Shown piece after piece: positions 10,903 through 18,803 of a stretch of 64,000 nt of DNA. Below the pieces are notes generated by a model, which saw nothing but the letters and a program-made list of their open reading frames with translations, was not told the origin of the DNA and did not search any database. Positions within the stretch are counted from its first letter, which is position 1; the number at the start of each line of letters is the position of its first letter. The translations under genes were made by a program, and so were the position numbers. Origin of the DNA: Pseudomonas sp. TH31 (GTDB lineage Bacteria > Pseudomonadota > Gammaproteobacteria > Pseudomonadales > Pseudomonadaceae); NCBI RefSeq assembly GCF_016650815.1, contig NZ_JAEKEZ010000014.1:372001-436000 (forward strand), in the 5' to 3' direction.

Positions 10903-12971
10903 AAAGGCGCTCCATCGATGCCATGGGGAAGCGGTTCTTCGAGTTCGCCGGTGCCGACGAATTCAACGCCGGGCAACAACGCTAGACGCAGACCGCTCAA
11001 GGCGTGCAGCAAATGTAGACGGGCCTCGTCATCGCACTCGGTGTTCAAGGCACGGCGGGTACGGTCCAGGGTCATCAACAAGGGGCTCGGCGCCGGCAAA
11101 CGCTCGCCTGCCTTGAGGCAGGCCTTGAAGTACTCGCCGACTTCGGCCACCACTTGTTGCAGCAGCACTTGCGGGACACCGAGCACTCGCGGTGTATAGG
11201 CGAGCAGGTCAAGCAGGTTCAGGGCGACACGCAGCTCCCGCAGGGCGACGCCGGTGTCCTGGCCGGTCAAACCCAGGCGCGGCAGGTGCTGCATCAACCG
11301 GTCGAGCATCTGCACACCCAGCTTGCGGTGTTCGGACAGTGTGGCCGGCTCGGTCAGGCTGACGATGTCGCGCCAGCTGAATCGAGTCAGGCGTTTGGCC
11401 GCCAGTTCCGCGCCGAACGGCCGGGCAATCAGGGTCCAGACGAAGGCAAACAACAGCCCGATCGGCCCCGCCAGGTTGGAGTTGGCGAAACTGAGGAAAT
11501 CCGCGTCGTAGGCGCCCTGGATGCTGATGAAGGACGAGGTGTTAACCAGCGTCAGCAGCATGCCCAGGTAAAACTGCGGCTTGACCGTCAGGGTGCCGAT
11601 GCAAATAAACGGTACGGCAAACGCCAGCACCAGCATCGGGAAGTCATGCAGGTTGGGCAGCACCAGGAACAGATACAGGCTGGCGAACAACACCGACATC
11701 GCTGTCCAGAAAAAGAACCGGTAGATCTGCGGCGCCGGGTCGTCCATCGAGGCGAAAAAGCTGCACGCCACCGCCGCGAGAATCACCGCGCTACCGCCGT
11801 CGGTCCAGCCGAGCAGAATCCACAGCACCGAGGCAACAATGATCGCGCTGACCGTGGACATCGCCGAATAGAGCATCAGCCCGCGGTCGAGAAACGGTGT
11901 CAGGCGACCGAGGCGCCAATGCCGATACACCGCGCGCCAACTGTCCTGGCTTTCGCACTGAATGGCGTATTGCAGGCTGCGGCAGTCTTGCCACAAATCG
12001 ATCCACTCGCCGAGGCGGTACAAAGCGTTGGAGAACAGCAGTTGTTTGCGCTCATCCAGCGCTTCAGCGCCTGGTTGCAGGGCTTGGAGCTGATCTTTCA
12101 GCGATTGCCAGCGTTCGAGGTCGGCGTCTTTGTGCCCGAGCCATTCGGTGGTTGCGGCCAACAGCGGCGCGAACTTATCCACAAGCTCGGGAGTGCGGCG
12201 CTCAAGCGCATAGAGCGCGTCATCGAGGGCATCGATCACCGGCAGCAAGTGGATCATCCGCCCGCGCAGTTCCTTGGTGTTGCGCACCGTTTGCGGCCGC
12301 GAGCCCTCGTGGGGCAATTGGCCGATCATCAATTCCAGGCTGTTGAAGGTCGCCACCATGGCTGAACGCAGGGTGCTGACTTCTTCAGGCTGCACGTTGC
12401 GGGTAAGAAAGCGCAGGCTGTAAGTCGAGGCGTCGGTGAACCATTTGTTCACCGCGTCGTTGAATACCGGCGCCAACCGCCGAGGCCAGAACATGGCGCC
12501 AACCACCGCCGCCACGGCGATGCCGAGGAAGATTTCTTCGGTCCGCGCCTCGGCGATGTCCCACACCGCCAGCGGGTTATCCAACACCGGCAGGGCGATC
12601 AGCGGCAACGTGTAACCGGCGAGCATCAAGGCGTAGCTGTTGGCGGTGCGCAGGTGCAAGGACAGGAACAACAACGTCCCGGTCCACAGCGCGATAATCA
12701 CCACCAGCACATACGGACTCTGGACAAACATCGGGACGAAAAACACCGCCGCCGCTGCGCCCATAAAAGTGCCAACGGCGCGGTAGAGCGCCTTGGAGCT
12801 GGTCGGGCCGACAAACGGGCTGGAAACGATGTAAACCGTCGCCATCGCCCAATACGGACGCGGCATCTGCATGAGCATGGCGATGTACAGCGCGGTCATT
12901 GACGCGGCGAACGTACGCACGCCGTAGAACCAATCCCGCGCGGGGGGAACGCCTGTCCAAAAACCGCTCAA
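10899..12971 (-). CDS. FUSC-family aromatic-acid-type exporter (AaeB-like)
   Basis: Inner-membrane pump of 690 residues with the duplicated fusaric-acid-resistance architecture. There are about five to six membrane segments near residues 15-165, a cytoplasmic region (about 170-360), a second membrane block (about 365-510) and a C-terminal soluble domain. The start (MSGFWTGVPPARDWFYG) reads from a TTG whose bases overlap the MarR stop (TTGA). A TTG is unusual, but no better start lies before the first membrane segment. Together with the downstream DUF1656, HlyD and OprM-type genes it forms a complete pump, transcribed with the MarR regulator. Confidence 0.9.
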   Translation of the reverse strand: MSGFWTGVPPARDWFYGVRTFAASMTALYIAMLMQMPRPYWAMATVYIVSSPFVGPTSSKALYRAVGTFMGAAAAVFFVPMFVQSPYVLVVIIALWTGTLLFLSLHLRTANSYALMLAGYTLPLIALPVLDNPLAVWDIAEARTEEIFLGIAVAAVVGAMFWPRRLAPVFNDAVNKWFTDASTYSLRFLTRNVQPEEVSTLRSAMVATFNSLELMIGQLPHEGSRPQTVRNTKELRGRMIHLLPVIDALDDALYALERRTPELVDKFAPLLAATTEWLGHKDADLERWQSLKDQLQALQPGAEALDERKQLLFSNALYRLGEWIDLWQDCRSLQYAIQCESQDSWRAVYRHWRLGRLTPFLDRGLMLYSAMSTVSAIIVASVLWILLGWTDGGSAVILAAVACSFFASMDDPAPQIYRFFFWTAMSVLFASLYLFLVLPNLHDFPMLVLAFAVPFICIGTLTVKPQFYLGMLLTLVNTSSFISIQGAYDADFLSFANSNLAGPIGLLFAFVWTLIARPFGAELAAKRLTRFSWRDIVSLTEPATLSEHRKLGVQMLDRLMQHLPRLGLTGQDTGVALRELRVALNLLDLLAYTPRVLGVPQVLLQQVVAEVGEYFKACLKAGERLPAPSPLLMTLDRTRRALNTECDDEARLHLLHALSGLRLALLPGVEFVGTGELEEPLPHGIDGAPL

Positions 12972-13423
12972 GGCTGGATCACCGACAGATGATTGGCGGC
13001 TTCAAACGCTCTTAGTACACGCAGCGCCGCCTCAAGATCGCTCTGGTCGATGCCTTCGAGCACTTCATGGCGCAAACGTACGAGTTCGACTTCAACCGCT
13101 TGCACCAGCTCGCGACCAGTGTCGGTCAGGCTCAGGCATTTGGCGCGGCGGTCATGGGCGTCTTCGGTGCGGCACACGTAGCCAGAGTTGCACAACTGAT
13201 CGAGCAAACGCACCAGGGACGGGCTCTCCATCCCCGCCGCCTGCGCCACCGTCACCTGCCGCACACCCTCCCCCAAACGCCCGATCATCAACAATGGGAC
13301 GGCGCAGGCTTCGGAGATTCCATAATTGACCAGCGTGGTCTGGCAGATCTTCCGCCAATGCCTGGCGGCCACCACCATGGCACTGCTGATGTTCATCTGG
13401 AGAGCGTCGAGGTTTTTTGGCAC
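12968..13423 (-). CDS. MarR-family transcriptional regulator of the efflux operon
   Basis: Winged-helix regulator of about 151 residues. The MarR core is clear: recognition-helix region VTVAQAAGMESPSLVRLLDQL and wing DAHDRRAKCLSLTDTGRELV. I place the start at a GTG (13423, giving MPKNLDALQ). A longer frame from TTG 13459 would cover the likely promoter and operator, and a shorter start is possible at ATG 13396. It is the first gene of the operon and overlaps the FUSC start, so it probably represses its own transcription and that of the pump until an aromatic ligand binds. Confidence 0.85.
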   Translation of the reverse strand: MPKNLDALQMNISSAMVVAARHWRKICQTTLVNYGISEACAVPLLMIGRLGEGVRQVTVAQAAGMESPSLVRLLDQLCNSGYVCRTEDAHDRRAKCLSLTDTGRELVQAVEVELVRLRHEVLEGIDQSDLEAALRVLRAFEAANHLSVIQP

Positions 13424-13439
13424 GGGGGAATGACACACT

Positions 13440-13487
13440 GTTAGTTTGCTAACTATCAATATCGCATTCGAGGGGAAAGCTGGTCAA
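13440..13487 (-). promoter_or_regulatory. Promoter and MarR-type operator of the efflux operon
   Basis: On the minus strand a -35-like TTGACC (13482-13487) is followed after 18 bases by a -10-like GATATT (13458-13463). Immediately downstream, at the expected start of transcription, lies the perfect palindrome GTTAG-TTTG-CTAAC (13440-13453). A palindrome over the start site of a marR-led operon is the usual place for autorepression. The boxes were read by eye. Confidence 0.5.
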
Positions 13488-13608
13488 GTTTTGAAACAAA
13501 TTGGATCAACGACAGAGTAGCTACCTTCCGATGGGCCACATTCAGAAATGTCTTCATACCGGTTTGGCACAACGGATTGGTTGCGCATCATGAGTCTCAC
13601 ACCTAGAA

Positions 13609-13625
13609 TCTCCCAAAACGGGAGA
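13609..13625 (+). promoter_or_regulatory. Inverted repeat before higBA, likely operator and ribosome site
   Basis: TCTCCC-AAAAC-GGGAGA is a perfect 6-bp inverted repeat just upstream of the toxin gene. The right arm, GGGAGA, is also a plausible Shine-Dalgarno sequence 10 bases before the GTG start. HigA antitoxins commonly bind such palindromes to repress their own operon; binding here is inferred. Confidence 0.5.
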
Positions 13626-13635
13626 ATTTCGATTC

Positions 13636-13938
13636 GTGCGAATAATTGCCAAAGGGACTTTGAGGATTTTCTGGGAAAGTAGCCCGGCATACACCGACGC
13701 CGTAACGCCTCTCTCAGAGTGGTATCGACACATGGAGAAGTCGTCATATCGCACTCCCCAGGAAGTAAAAGCCGAGCTAAGGACTGCCAGCGTTTTAAAA
13801 GGTGGGCGTGTGGTATTCAATATTGCCGGCAACAAGTATCGAGTGATCCTGGCAATTGACTACGAACGGCAATTGGGATTTGTGCGCTTCGTCGGCACGC
13901 ATGCTCAATACGATCAGATCAATGCGGAGACTGTGTAA
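13636..13938 (+). CDS. higB: HigB-type toxin (mRNA interferase)
   Basis: Protein of 100 residues of the HigB group within the RelE-like superfamily, which cleaves mRNA at the ribosome. Visible hallmarks are the N-terminal MRIIAKGTLRIFWE, the central basic stretch SVLKGGRVVFNIAGNKYRVI with the conserved NIAGNKYR motif, and the C-terminal RFVGTHAQYDQI. The start codon is GTG. The stop overlaps the antitoxin ATG by one base (TAATG), the standard toxin-first order of higBA. GC looks lower than in neighbouring genes, as is usual for mobile toxin-antitoxin pairs. Confidence 0.9.
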   Translation: MRIIAKGTLRIFWESSPAYTDAVTPLSEWYRHMEKSSYRTPQEVKAELRTASVLKGGRVVFNIAGNKYRVILAIDYERQLGFVRFVGTHAQYDQINAETV

Positions 13939-14297
13939 TGGACATCAAACCTATCCGAACAGACGAGGACCTCACCAATGCGCTTTTGCGTATTGAGCAG
14001 CTGTGGGGAGCGGCTTTGGACTCGCCTGAGGGTGACGAACTCGAAATACTGGCCTTGCTGGTAGAAAAATATGAAGACGAGCATTTTGCGATTCCGGCTT
14101 CCGACCCTATCGAGGCGATCAAATTTCGCATGGACCAGCAAGGTCTGACTGCCCGGGACCTTGAAGCCTTCATCGGCCCCAGCGGTCGCGTGTCAGAAGT
14201 ACTGAATGGCAAGCGTCCGTTGAGCCTGAAAATGATCAAGCGCCTACACGATGGATTGCGCATTCCTTATGAGTGCCTGTTTGCCGAGGTGGTTTGA
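13938..14297 (+). CDS. higA: HigA-type antitoxin
   Basis: Protein of 119 residues. The N-terminal half (DIKPIRTDEDLTNALLRIEQL) resembles the HigA/YgjM family. The C-terminal half is a helix-turn-helix (MDQQGLTARDLEAFIGPSGR and VSEVLNGKRPLSLKMIKRLH) expected to bind the palindrome upstream of higB. It should neutralise HigB and repress the operon. The last residues match the usual family end (LRIPYECLFAE). Confidence 0.9.
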   Translation: MDIKPIRTDEDLTNALLRIEQLWGAALDSPEGDELEILALLVEKYEDEHFAIPASDPIEAIKFRMDQQGLTARDLEAFIGPSGRVSEVLNGKRPLSLKMIKRLHDGLRIPYECLFAEVV

Positions 14298-14311
14298 AAT
14301 TGGCCGGATCA

Positions 14312-14333
14312 CCCTCCTTCAAACAAAGGAGGG
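14312..14333 (+). terminator. Hairpin after higBA
   Basis: CCCTCCTT-CAAACA-AAGGAGGG is a perfect 8-bp stem 14 bases past the higA stop. No T-run follows directly, so it may be an imperfect terminator or an mRNA-end stabiliser. Confidence 0.4.
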
Positions 14334-14450
14334 CAGCGGCGAGGAACAGCGCGTATAAAGCTCTGAAAACAGCACGTGAGTGGTTTTCTAATCAGATTTC
14401 TTCATCACTTTGTAAGTTTTTTGCACATTACCGTCGTTTTACAAAGATTT

Positions 14451-14696
14451 TTACACCCCCCGCCCCTTCCTCAACAACACATCCAACTGATCCACCACCT
14501 CCGCCCAATCCGCGTCATCCAGAATCTCATCGCGCAAAAACGCCGCTTGGCTCTCGCTCCAGAAAAACGCGTCCGCCAAATGCAATTCCGGCTTGAGCGG
14601 GGAGTGAGTGGCAATGAATTGGTCGATGCTGACCGGGTCGTTGTCCAGGCCGAGTTGTTTGAACAGGGACGGCAGGCTGTGGGTTGGGGATTCCAT
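14451..14696 (-). CDS. DUF2789 family protein
   Basis: Small cytoplasmic protein of 81 residues: MESPTHSLPSLFKQLGLDND at the N-terminus and HLADAFFWSESQAAFLRDEI in the middle, both typical of DUF2789. Function unknown. It is followed in the minus direction by the convergent end of higBA and preceded by a REPIN (14724-14789). No partner gene is evident. Confidence 0.85.
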   Translation of the reverse strand: MESPTHSLPSLFKQLGLDNDPVSIDQFIATHSPLKPELHLADAFFWSESQAAFLRDEILDDADWAEVVDQLDVLLRKGRGV

Positions 14697-14723
14697 GTTG
14701 GGCTCCTGGGTGGCTGAAAATTG

Positions 14724-14789
14724 TTCGCGGGCAAGCCTCGCTCATACAGGGATCTGCGGTCCATTGTAGGAGCAAGGCTTGCCCGCGAA
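14724..14789. repeat. REPIN-type inverted repeat
   Basis: Inverted pair of the same REP family as at 7552-7624 (TTCGCGGGCAAGCCT / AGGCTTGCCCGCGAA), lying between the DUF2789 and YbaK-type genes. Confidence 0.8.
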
Positions 14790-14813
14790 GGCGGCGTCAC
14801 TGACACCGTAAAC

Positions 14814-15275
14814 CTAATGACTCAACTCGCAAACCTCCGCATGCGGCACCATTTTCAAAAACTCCGGCATGCTCATGTGCACCAGGTTGTGGTGGTTGCC
14901 GGCCTCCAGGTAGATGTCTTTCTGCCGGGTCAGCAACGGGTCGATGACCATGTCCAGCCCATAGGACTCACCCAACGCCGGCACAGCGCCACGTTCACAG
15001 TCGTTGAACAGGTGCGCCAGGGTGCTTTCCCTCGTGATCTGCCATTCGCCGCTGCCGCGCACCTTACTCAGGTCGAGGTGGCGACTGGCGGGCAGTACCG
15101 CCATCAGGTAATGACCGTGATGGTCATCGAGGATCACCGATTTGGCCACCCGTTCGGCAGGAATGCCCGAGACCCGCGCCGTTTCAAGGCTGCTGGCCGA
15201 GTGCGGGTGGGTAACGATGTCGAATTCGCATTGAGCCTTATTGAGGCTGTCCTGCACCGTTCTTGCCATACGCAT
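14814..15275 (-). CDS. YbaK/ProX-type aminoacyl-tRNA deacylase domain protein
   Basis: Protein of 153 residues of the YbaK/EbsC superfamily, whose members hydrolyse mischarged tRNAs such as Cys- or Ala-tRNA(Pro). Family features seen are the central VAKSVILDDHHGHYLMAVLP, where a Lys is expected in the active site, and the later GAVPALGESYGLDMVID, matching the family G-x-x-P-x-x-G signature. The start at 15275 (MRMARTVQ) follows GAGGTG by 4 bases. It is a single gene facing away from nfeD. The substrate cannot be told from sequence. Confidence 0.8.
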   Translation of the reverse strand: MRMARTVQDSLNKAQCEFDIVTHPHSASSLETARVSGIPAERVAKSVILDDHHGHYLMAVLPASRHLDLSKVRGSGEWQITRESTLAHLFNDCERGAVPALGESYGLDMVIDPLLTRQKDIYLEAGNHHNLVHMSMPEFLKMVPHAEVCELSH

Positions 15276-15473
15276 GATGCACCTCGGTGTCCGCTGCAAC
15301 GACAAACGGACGATGGTTAAACCCGTTTTCTTCCATTGGAAGTCTAGGTCGGCTGGCGCAAACCGGCGGGAAATCTGCCCACTGGAAACCACGCACCGCT
15401 GATCAAAATTCAGACGAGCCCAGGCTCAACTAGACTGTATACAAGGAACCCCATGACTCTCCCGGAGGGTCAA

Positions 15474-16007
15474 GTGAACACTCGTTGTTGTGCCATTGCG
15501 TTGCTGTTGGCCTTGAGCGGATCGACGTTTGCGGCGGACGGCGTTGTCCTGTTCATTCCCGACCCGCTTGGCCTGTGGCTGATCGTGTTCGGCATTGCGT
15601 TTCTGGTGGCCGAGGCGACCTTGCCCAATTACGGCGTGATCGGTCTTGGCGGTCTGGTGATGTTCGTGATCGGCGCGGTGATTCTGACCAACGCCAGCGT
15701 TCCGGTACCGTTGATGATCGGCCTCGGTCTGGTCAGTGCCTTACTGTTAGTCGCCCTGCTGATCCGCGCCCTGAAAACCCGCCCGCGCCGCCTCGTCAGT
15801 GGCGATGCCGGTTTATTGGGCAGCGTGACGCCGGTCACCGGTTTGCAAGGGACAAACGCCTACAGCGGCTGGGTGCAGTTGCAAGGGGAACGCTGGCAAG
15901 TACTCAGCGCCACACCGCTGCAACCGGGCCAGCATGTCCGCGTCGTGGCGCGCAAAGGATTACTGCTACAAGTGGCCGCGGCTGACGCGGCGCCGGTTGG
16001 AGAATAG
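15474..16007 (+). CDS. NfeD-like membrane protein
   Basis: Short NfeD-family protein of 177 residues without the ClpP-type protease half. It has an N-terminal signal-like segment, three to four hydrophobic stretches ([52 protein letters not shown]) and a C-terminal OB-fold domain ([20 protein letters not shown]). I choose the GTG at 15474 because GGAGGG lies 4 bases upstream; an ATG at 15453 lacks such a site. The SPFH gene starts two bases after the stop. NfeD and SPFH proteins act together in membrane organisation. Confidence 0.85.
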   Translation: MNTRCCAIALLLALSGSTFAADGVVLFIPDPLGLWLIVFGIAFLVAEATLPNYGVIGLGGLVMFVIGAVILTNASVPVPLMIGLGLVSALLLVALLIRALKTRPRRLVSGDAGLLGSVTPVTGLQGTNAYSGWVQLQGERWQVLSATPLQPGQHVRVVARKGLLLQVAAADAAPVGE

Positions 16008-16009
16008 TC

Positions 16010-16768
16010 ATGGGCCTGCAAGTCGGTTTTGCCGCGCTGCTGCTGTTGGTGATTGCACTGGCGGGGTCGACCTTCCGCATCCTGCGCGAATACGAGCGCG
16101 GGGTGGTGTTCCAGCTCGGACGCTTCTGGCAGGTCAAGGGCCCAGGCCTGATCCTGCTGATTCCGGTGGTCCAGCAAATGGTCCGCGTCGACCTGCGGAC
16201 CATCGTCCTCGATGTGCCGCCACAAGACGTGATCACCCGCGATAACGTCTCGGTGAAGGTTAACGCCGTGCTGTACTTCCGCGTGCTCGACCCGCAAAAA
16301 GCGATCATTCAGGTCGAAGACTTCCTCATGGCCACCAGCCAATTGGCTCAAACCACATTGCGGGCGGTGCTGGGTAAACATGAACTCGATGAGCTGCTGG
16401 CCGAACGGGAGCGACTGAACGTTGATATCCAGCAAGTACTCGATGCCCAGACCGACAACTGGGGCATCAAGGTTGCCAACGTCGAAATCAAGCACGTGGA
16501 CCTGAACGAGTCGATGGTGCGCGCCATCGCCAAACAGGCCGAGGCCGAACGGGAACGACGGGCCAAGGTGATTCACGCCGAAGGCGAATTGCAGGCCTCG
16601 GAAAAACTCATGCAAGCCGCGGAAATGCTTGGACGGCAGCCCAGGGCCATGCAGTTGCGGTACATGCAGACGTTGAGTTCGATTGCCGGGGACAAGAGTT
16701 CGACGATTGTCTTTCCGTTGCCGATTGAGTTGCTTAAGGGGATGGCGGATTTGTCTTCGAAATCTTAA
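16010..16768 (+). CDS. SPFH-domain protein (stomatin/slipin type)
   Basis: Protein of 252 residues with one N-terminal membrane helix ([16 protein letters not shown]). The SPFH domain follows ([20 protein letters not shown], and the conserved [20 protein letters not shown]), then a helical region rich in Glu, Arg and Lys ([20 protein letters not shown]). Members scaffold membrane microdomains and partner NfeD proteins, here encoded immediately upstream. The gene ends in the palindromic terminator-like repeat at 16767-16864. Confidence 0.92.
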   Translation: MGLQVGFAALLLLVIALAGSTFRILREYERGVVFQLGRFWQVKGPGLILLIPVVQQMVRVDLRTIVLDVPPQDVITRDNVSVKVNAVLYFRVLDPQKAIIQVEDFLMATSQLAQTTLRAVLGKHELDELLAERERLNVDIQQVLDAQTDNWGIKVANVEIKHVDLNESMVRAIAKQAEAERERRAKVIHAEGELQASEKLMQAAEMLGRQPRAMQLRYMQTLSSIAGDKSSTIVFPLPIELLKGMADLSSKS

Positions 16769-16864
16769 AAGATCGCAGCCTTCGGCAGCTCCTACAGACG
16801 GTGTTTCAACCGGAAACGGCGGCAACCCACGCCCCGTAGGAGCTGCCGAAGGCTGCGATCTTTT
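16767..16864. terminator. Palindromic repeat acting as a probable bidirectional terminator
   Basis: Perfect 29-base arms (16767-16795 and 16836-16864) begin with AAAAGATCGCAGCCTTCGG and end with CCGAAGGCTGCGATCTTTT. The A-tract and T-tract flanking a GC-rich stem give the shape of a rho-independent terminator in both directions. The left arm begins inside the stop codon of the SPFH gene. Related copies lie at 33326, 42897 and 47898. Confidence 0.65.
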
Positions 16865-16950
16865 GATCTTCCCCGCAGACGCCAACGTCCGGCAGCCCCG
16901 CCGGAGATTTCCTTCAAGTTGTAGCGGCTTTGGTGAACTTGTTCCGGCCC

Positions 16951-17211
16951 AAGCCCAGGTCTAGTCTGGGTTTGTCACTGAATAATCGGTGACACGGACG
17001 TGCAAGTCCGACGAAACTGTTTAGGTCGCAATTGCCTTATCTATCAATGAGCATTTACAGCTCACTGCTTTATGGCGGCTGCGCGCAGGAGATCCTCGGA
17101 TCTGCTGGGTGTCCTAAACAGTCCCGGTCTTGCACACCTGCGCTCGGCCGCCACCCCATTCGCGTGCAAGCGAACGGTGACGGCTCCCACTTACTGTTTA
17201 GGATTTTTTAT
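16951..17211 (+). ncRNA. Structured 5' leader of the DUF6124 gene with alternative helices
   Basis: A 260-base untranslated stretch full of short hairpins: CCCAG/CTGGG (16954-16970), GTCAC/GTGAC (16974-16993), CGGAC/GTCCG (16995-17010), TGAGC/GCTCA (17048-17064) and AGATC-CTCG-GATCT (17090-17103). The segment TCCTAAACAGT (17112-17122) can pair over 10 bp with ACTGTTTAGG (17016-17025) or over 11 bp with ACTGTTTAGGA (17193-17203). The latter contains the Shine-Dalgarno sequence of the downstream ATG at 17212. The two helices exclude each other, as in translational riboswitches. The pairings are seen; the function is inferred. I could not match it to a named RNA family. Confidence 0.55.
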
Positions 17212-17593
17212 ATGCACAAAATTACGCCCAATCCTCCAGATAACTCTGGAACCGACTCCCCCGAAGCGCTCGACGCAAAAAAATGAAAGAAGCCGCCGAC
17301 CGCGCCTTCGCCCACTACTTCCCCCGCCCCACGAAAAACCCGCCAAATCCCGCAAAGGCAAACTCTTCAACGTGTCCGCCGACATCGACACCGAAGCCGT
17401 GCTCGCCAACGCCTCCGAAGACCTGCTGTCCATCAGCGCCATCGCCGCCGACCTGGCCGACGATGTAGACGGAACGCGCCGCTCAGTAGCCCTGGCACTC
17501 AGCCGCATGGCCGACGGCGTGCAATTGCTGGTCGAGCGAGCACTGGATGATTGGGAGGCGTTGAAGCTGATGCGGGCTCAGGCCAAGGTTTAG
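17212..17593 (+). CDS. DUF6124 family protein, two apparent frameshifts
   Basis: Restored length about 127 residues: MHKITPNPPDNSG, then KKMKEAADRAFAHYF, a Pro/Lys-rich linker, and an all-helical C-terminal half (ADIDTEAVLANASEDLLSIS). The MxKITPNPP start is typical of DUF6124 proteins of Pseudomonas, whose function is unknown. The reading frame breaks twice: at 17277-17283, where seven As should be eight, and at 17321-17325, where five Cs should be six. Both are homopolymer undercalls, so the gene is probably intact in the cell. The Shine-Dalgarno TTTAGGA ends 8 bases before the ATG and is part of the switch helix described for the leader. Confidence 0.75.
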
Positions 17594-17623
17594 CCCAGGT
17601 AGATTTGTGCTGAATTGACCACC

Positions 17624-17857
17624 GCCATCGCGAGCAGGCTCGCTCCCACAGGGGATCTCAGTCGCTCACAGAATTTGTGTTCACTGAAGATCAACTGTGG
17701 GAGCGGGCTTGCTCGCGAAGGGGCCATCAGCTTCAACATCAATGTGACTGACATACCGCTTTCGCGAGCAAGCCCGCTCCCACATGGGGATCTCAGCCGT
17801 ACGCAGAATCTGTATTCACTGAAGATCTCCTGTGGGAGTGAGCCTGCTCGCGATGGC
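17624..17857. repeat. Tandem pair of REPIN-type repeats
   Basis: Two inverted REP pairs follow each other (17624-17720 and 17760-17857), with cores GAGCAGGCTCGCTCCCACAG and GAGCGGGCTTGCTCGCGAA. The spacers inside the two hairpins resemble one another (GGGGATCTCAG... and ...TTCACTGAAGATC in both), so the whole REPIN has been duplicated. This fills the gap between the DUF6124 gene and the convergent sulfotransferase. Confidence 0.8.
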
Positions 17858-17858
17858 G

Positions 17859-18803
17859 TCAGACCAGCCGATTATTTTCTAGCGCTTGATACGGCAATCG
17901 GGCCCAACGCTCAATCCGCTCGCGCAACAGTGCCGAAGCTTCAAGTCGCTTGCTATCACTGTCCCCGACAAACACTTGCGACGGTTGCTTGGCATGCTGC
18001 CCGACCGCCTCAAACACCTGCTCACGCTGCACTTCATCCAACCCGAAAAACTCAGCCAACCGCCCGGCCAGTGCCCCCGGCAATTCGCTGTAGTTCACCG
18101 CCAACCCGCCAAACTCCCGGCAATGGGCCAACCCCGAATCCAGCAACCGCCCCAACCGCCGCGCAATGTAATCCTCGCGACTATCAAATGGCTGTTCATC
18201 GTCCAACCCACTCGCGCCAATCATCCCCGGCACCATGTGCATGCCCGCGCGCCGCAGATGTGAAACGGCAATTTCCAGCGGATCGCGGTACACAAACAAC
18301 CAAGGCGTGTCGGGAAAGGACTCGCGCAACAGCGGTAATTCAGCGATGTTCCAGGCATCGAGCTTGATCACCATTCGTTGCTCCACATCGCGCCGACGCT
18401 GGCCATAAGCGGATAACAACCCTTCGATGCCGGCACGCCGCTCGGCTACCGGCAAACCGCTACGCAGCAACGCGTCCAGCGATGGCGGTTCGCTGATGAC
18501 GATGTGATTATCGAGTCGGGCGAGCATCTGGCTGATCAGGGTCGAGCCGCAGCGCGAAGCGTGAAAGATAAACGCACTTGGCGCCAAACCGGGACTGCTC
18601 ACCTGCCAGTCGCCGAGTGCAGCCAACGGCGTCTGTCGGCGAAACGCCTGGTTGAACGGCAACCGCAGCGCATCGTCCACGGCATCGCGAAAAAACGGCT
18701 GATGCAGCGGCGAGTCGCCAAACCAGCACCAATCGACCTGCCACTCGCCGGCCTGTTGCCAGACCCGAATCGGCAACCAGCCGTCCAGGTTCAGGCGTTC
18801 CAT
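17859..18803 (-). CDS. Sulfotransferase-family protein (island, distal)
   Basis: Protein of 314 residues. After about 90 N-terminal residues comes the PAPS-binding loop FIFHASRCGSTLISQMLARL, matching the 5'-phosphosulfate motif (xxRxGST). The later VYRDPLEIAVSHLRRAG matches the 3'-phosphate motif. It would transfer sulfate from PAPS to a hydroxyl group; the acceptor is unknown. Its ATG lies inside the end of the hydroxylase-like gene (13-base overlap), so it is the last gene of the adhesin-TolC-hydroxylase-sulfotransferase operon. That context suggests modification of the adhesin or of an attached glycan (inference). Confidence 0.8.
   Translation of the reverse strand: MERLNLDGWLPIRVWQQAGEWQVDWCWFGDSPLHQPFFRDAVDDALRLPFNQAFRRQTPLAALGDWQVSSPGLAPSAFIFHASRCGSTLISQMLARLDNHIVISEPPSLDALLRSGLPVAERRAGIEGLLSAYGQRRRDVEQRMVIKLDAWNIAELPLLRESFPDTPWLFVYRDPLEIAVSHLRRAGMHMVPGMIGASGLDDEQPFDSREDYIARRLGRLLDSGLAHCREFGGLAVNYSELPGALAGRLAEFFGLDEVQREQVFEAVGQHAKQPSQVFVGDSDSKRLEASALLRERIERWARLPYQALENNRLV

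Noticed and set aside
16951..17211. Group I or II intron or a tRNA-like element in the DUF6124 leader
   Set aside because: I see no intron domain V, no splice-type boundaries and no cloverleaf; the pairings fit a regulatory leader better.
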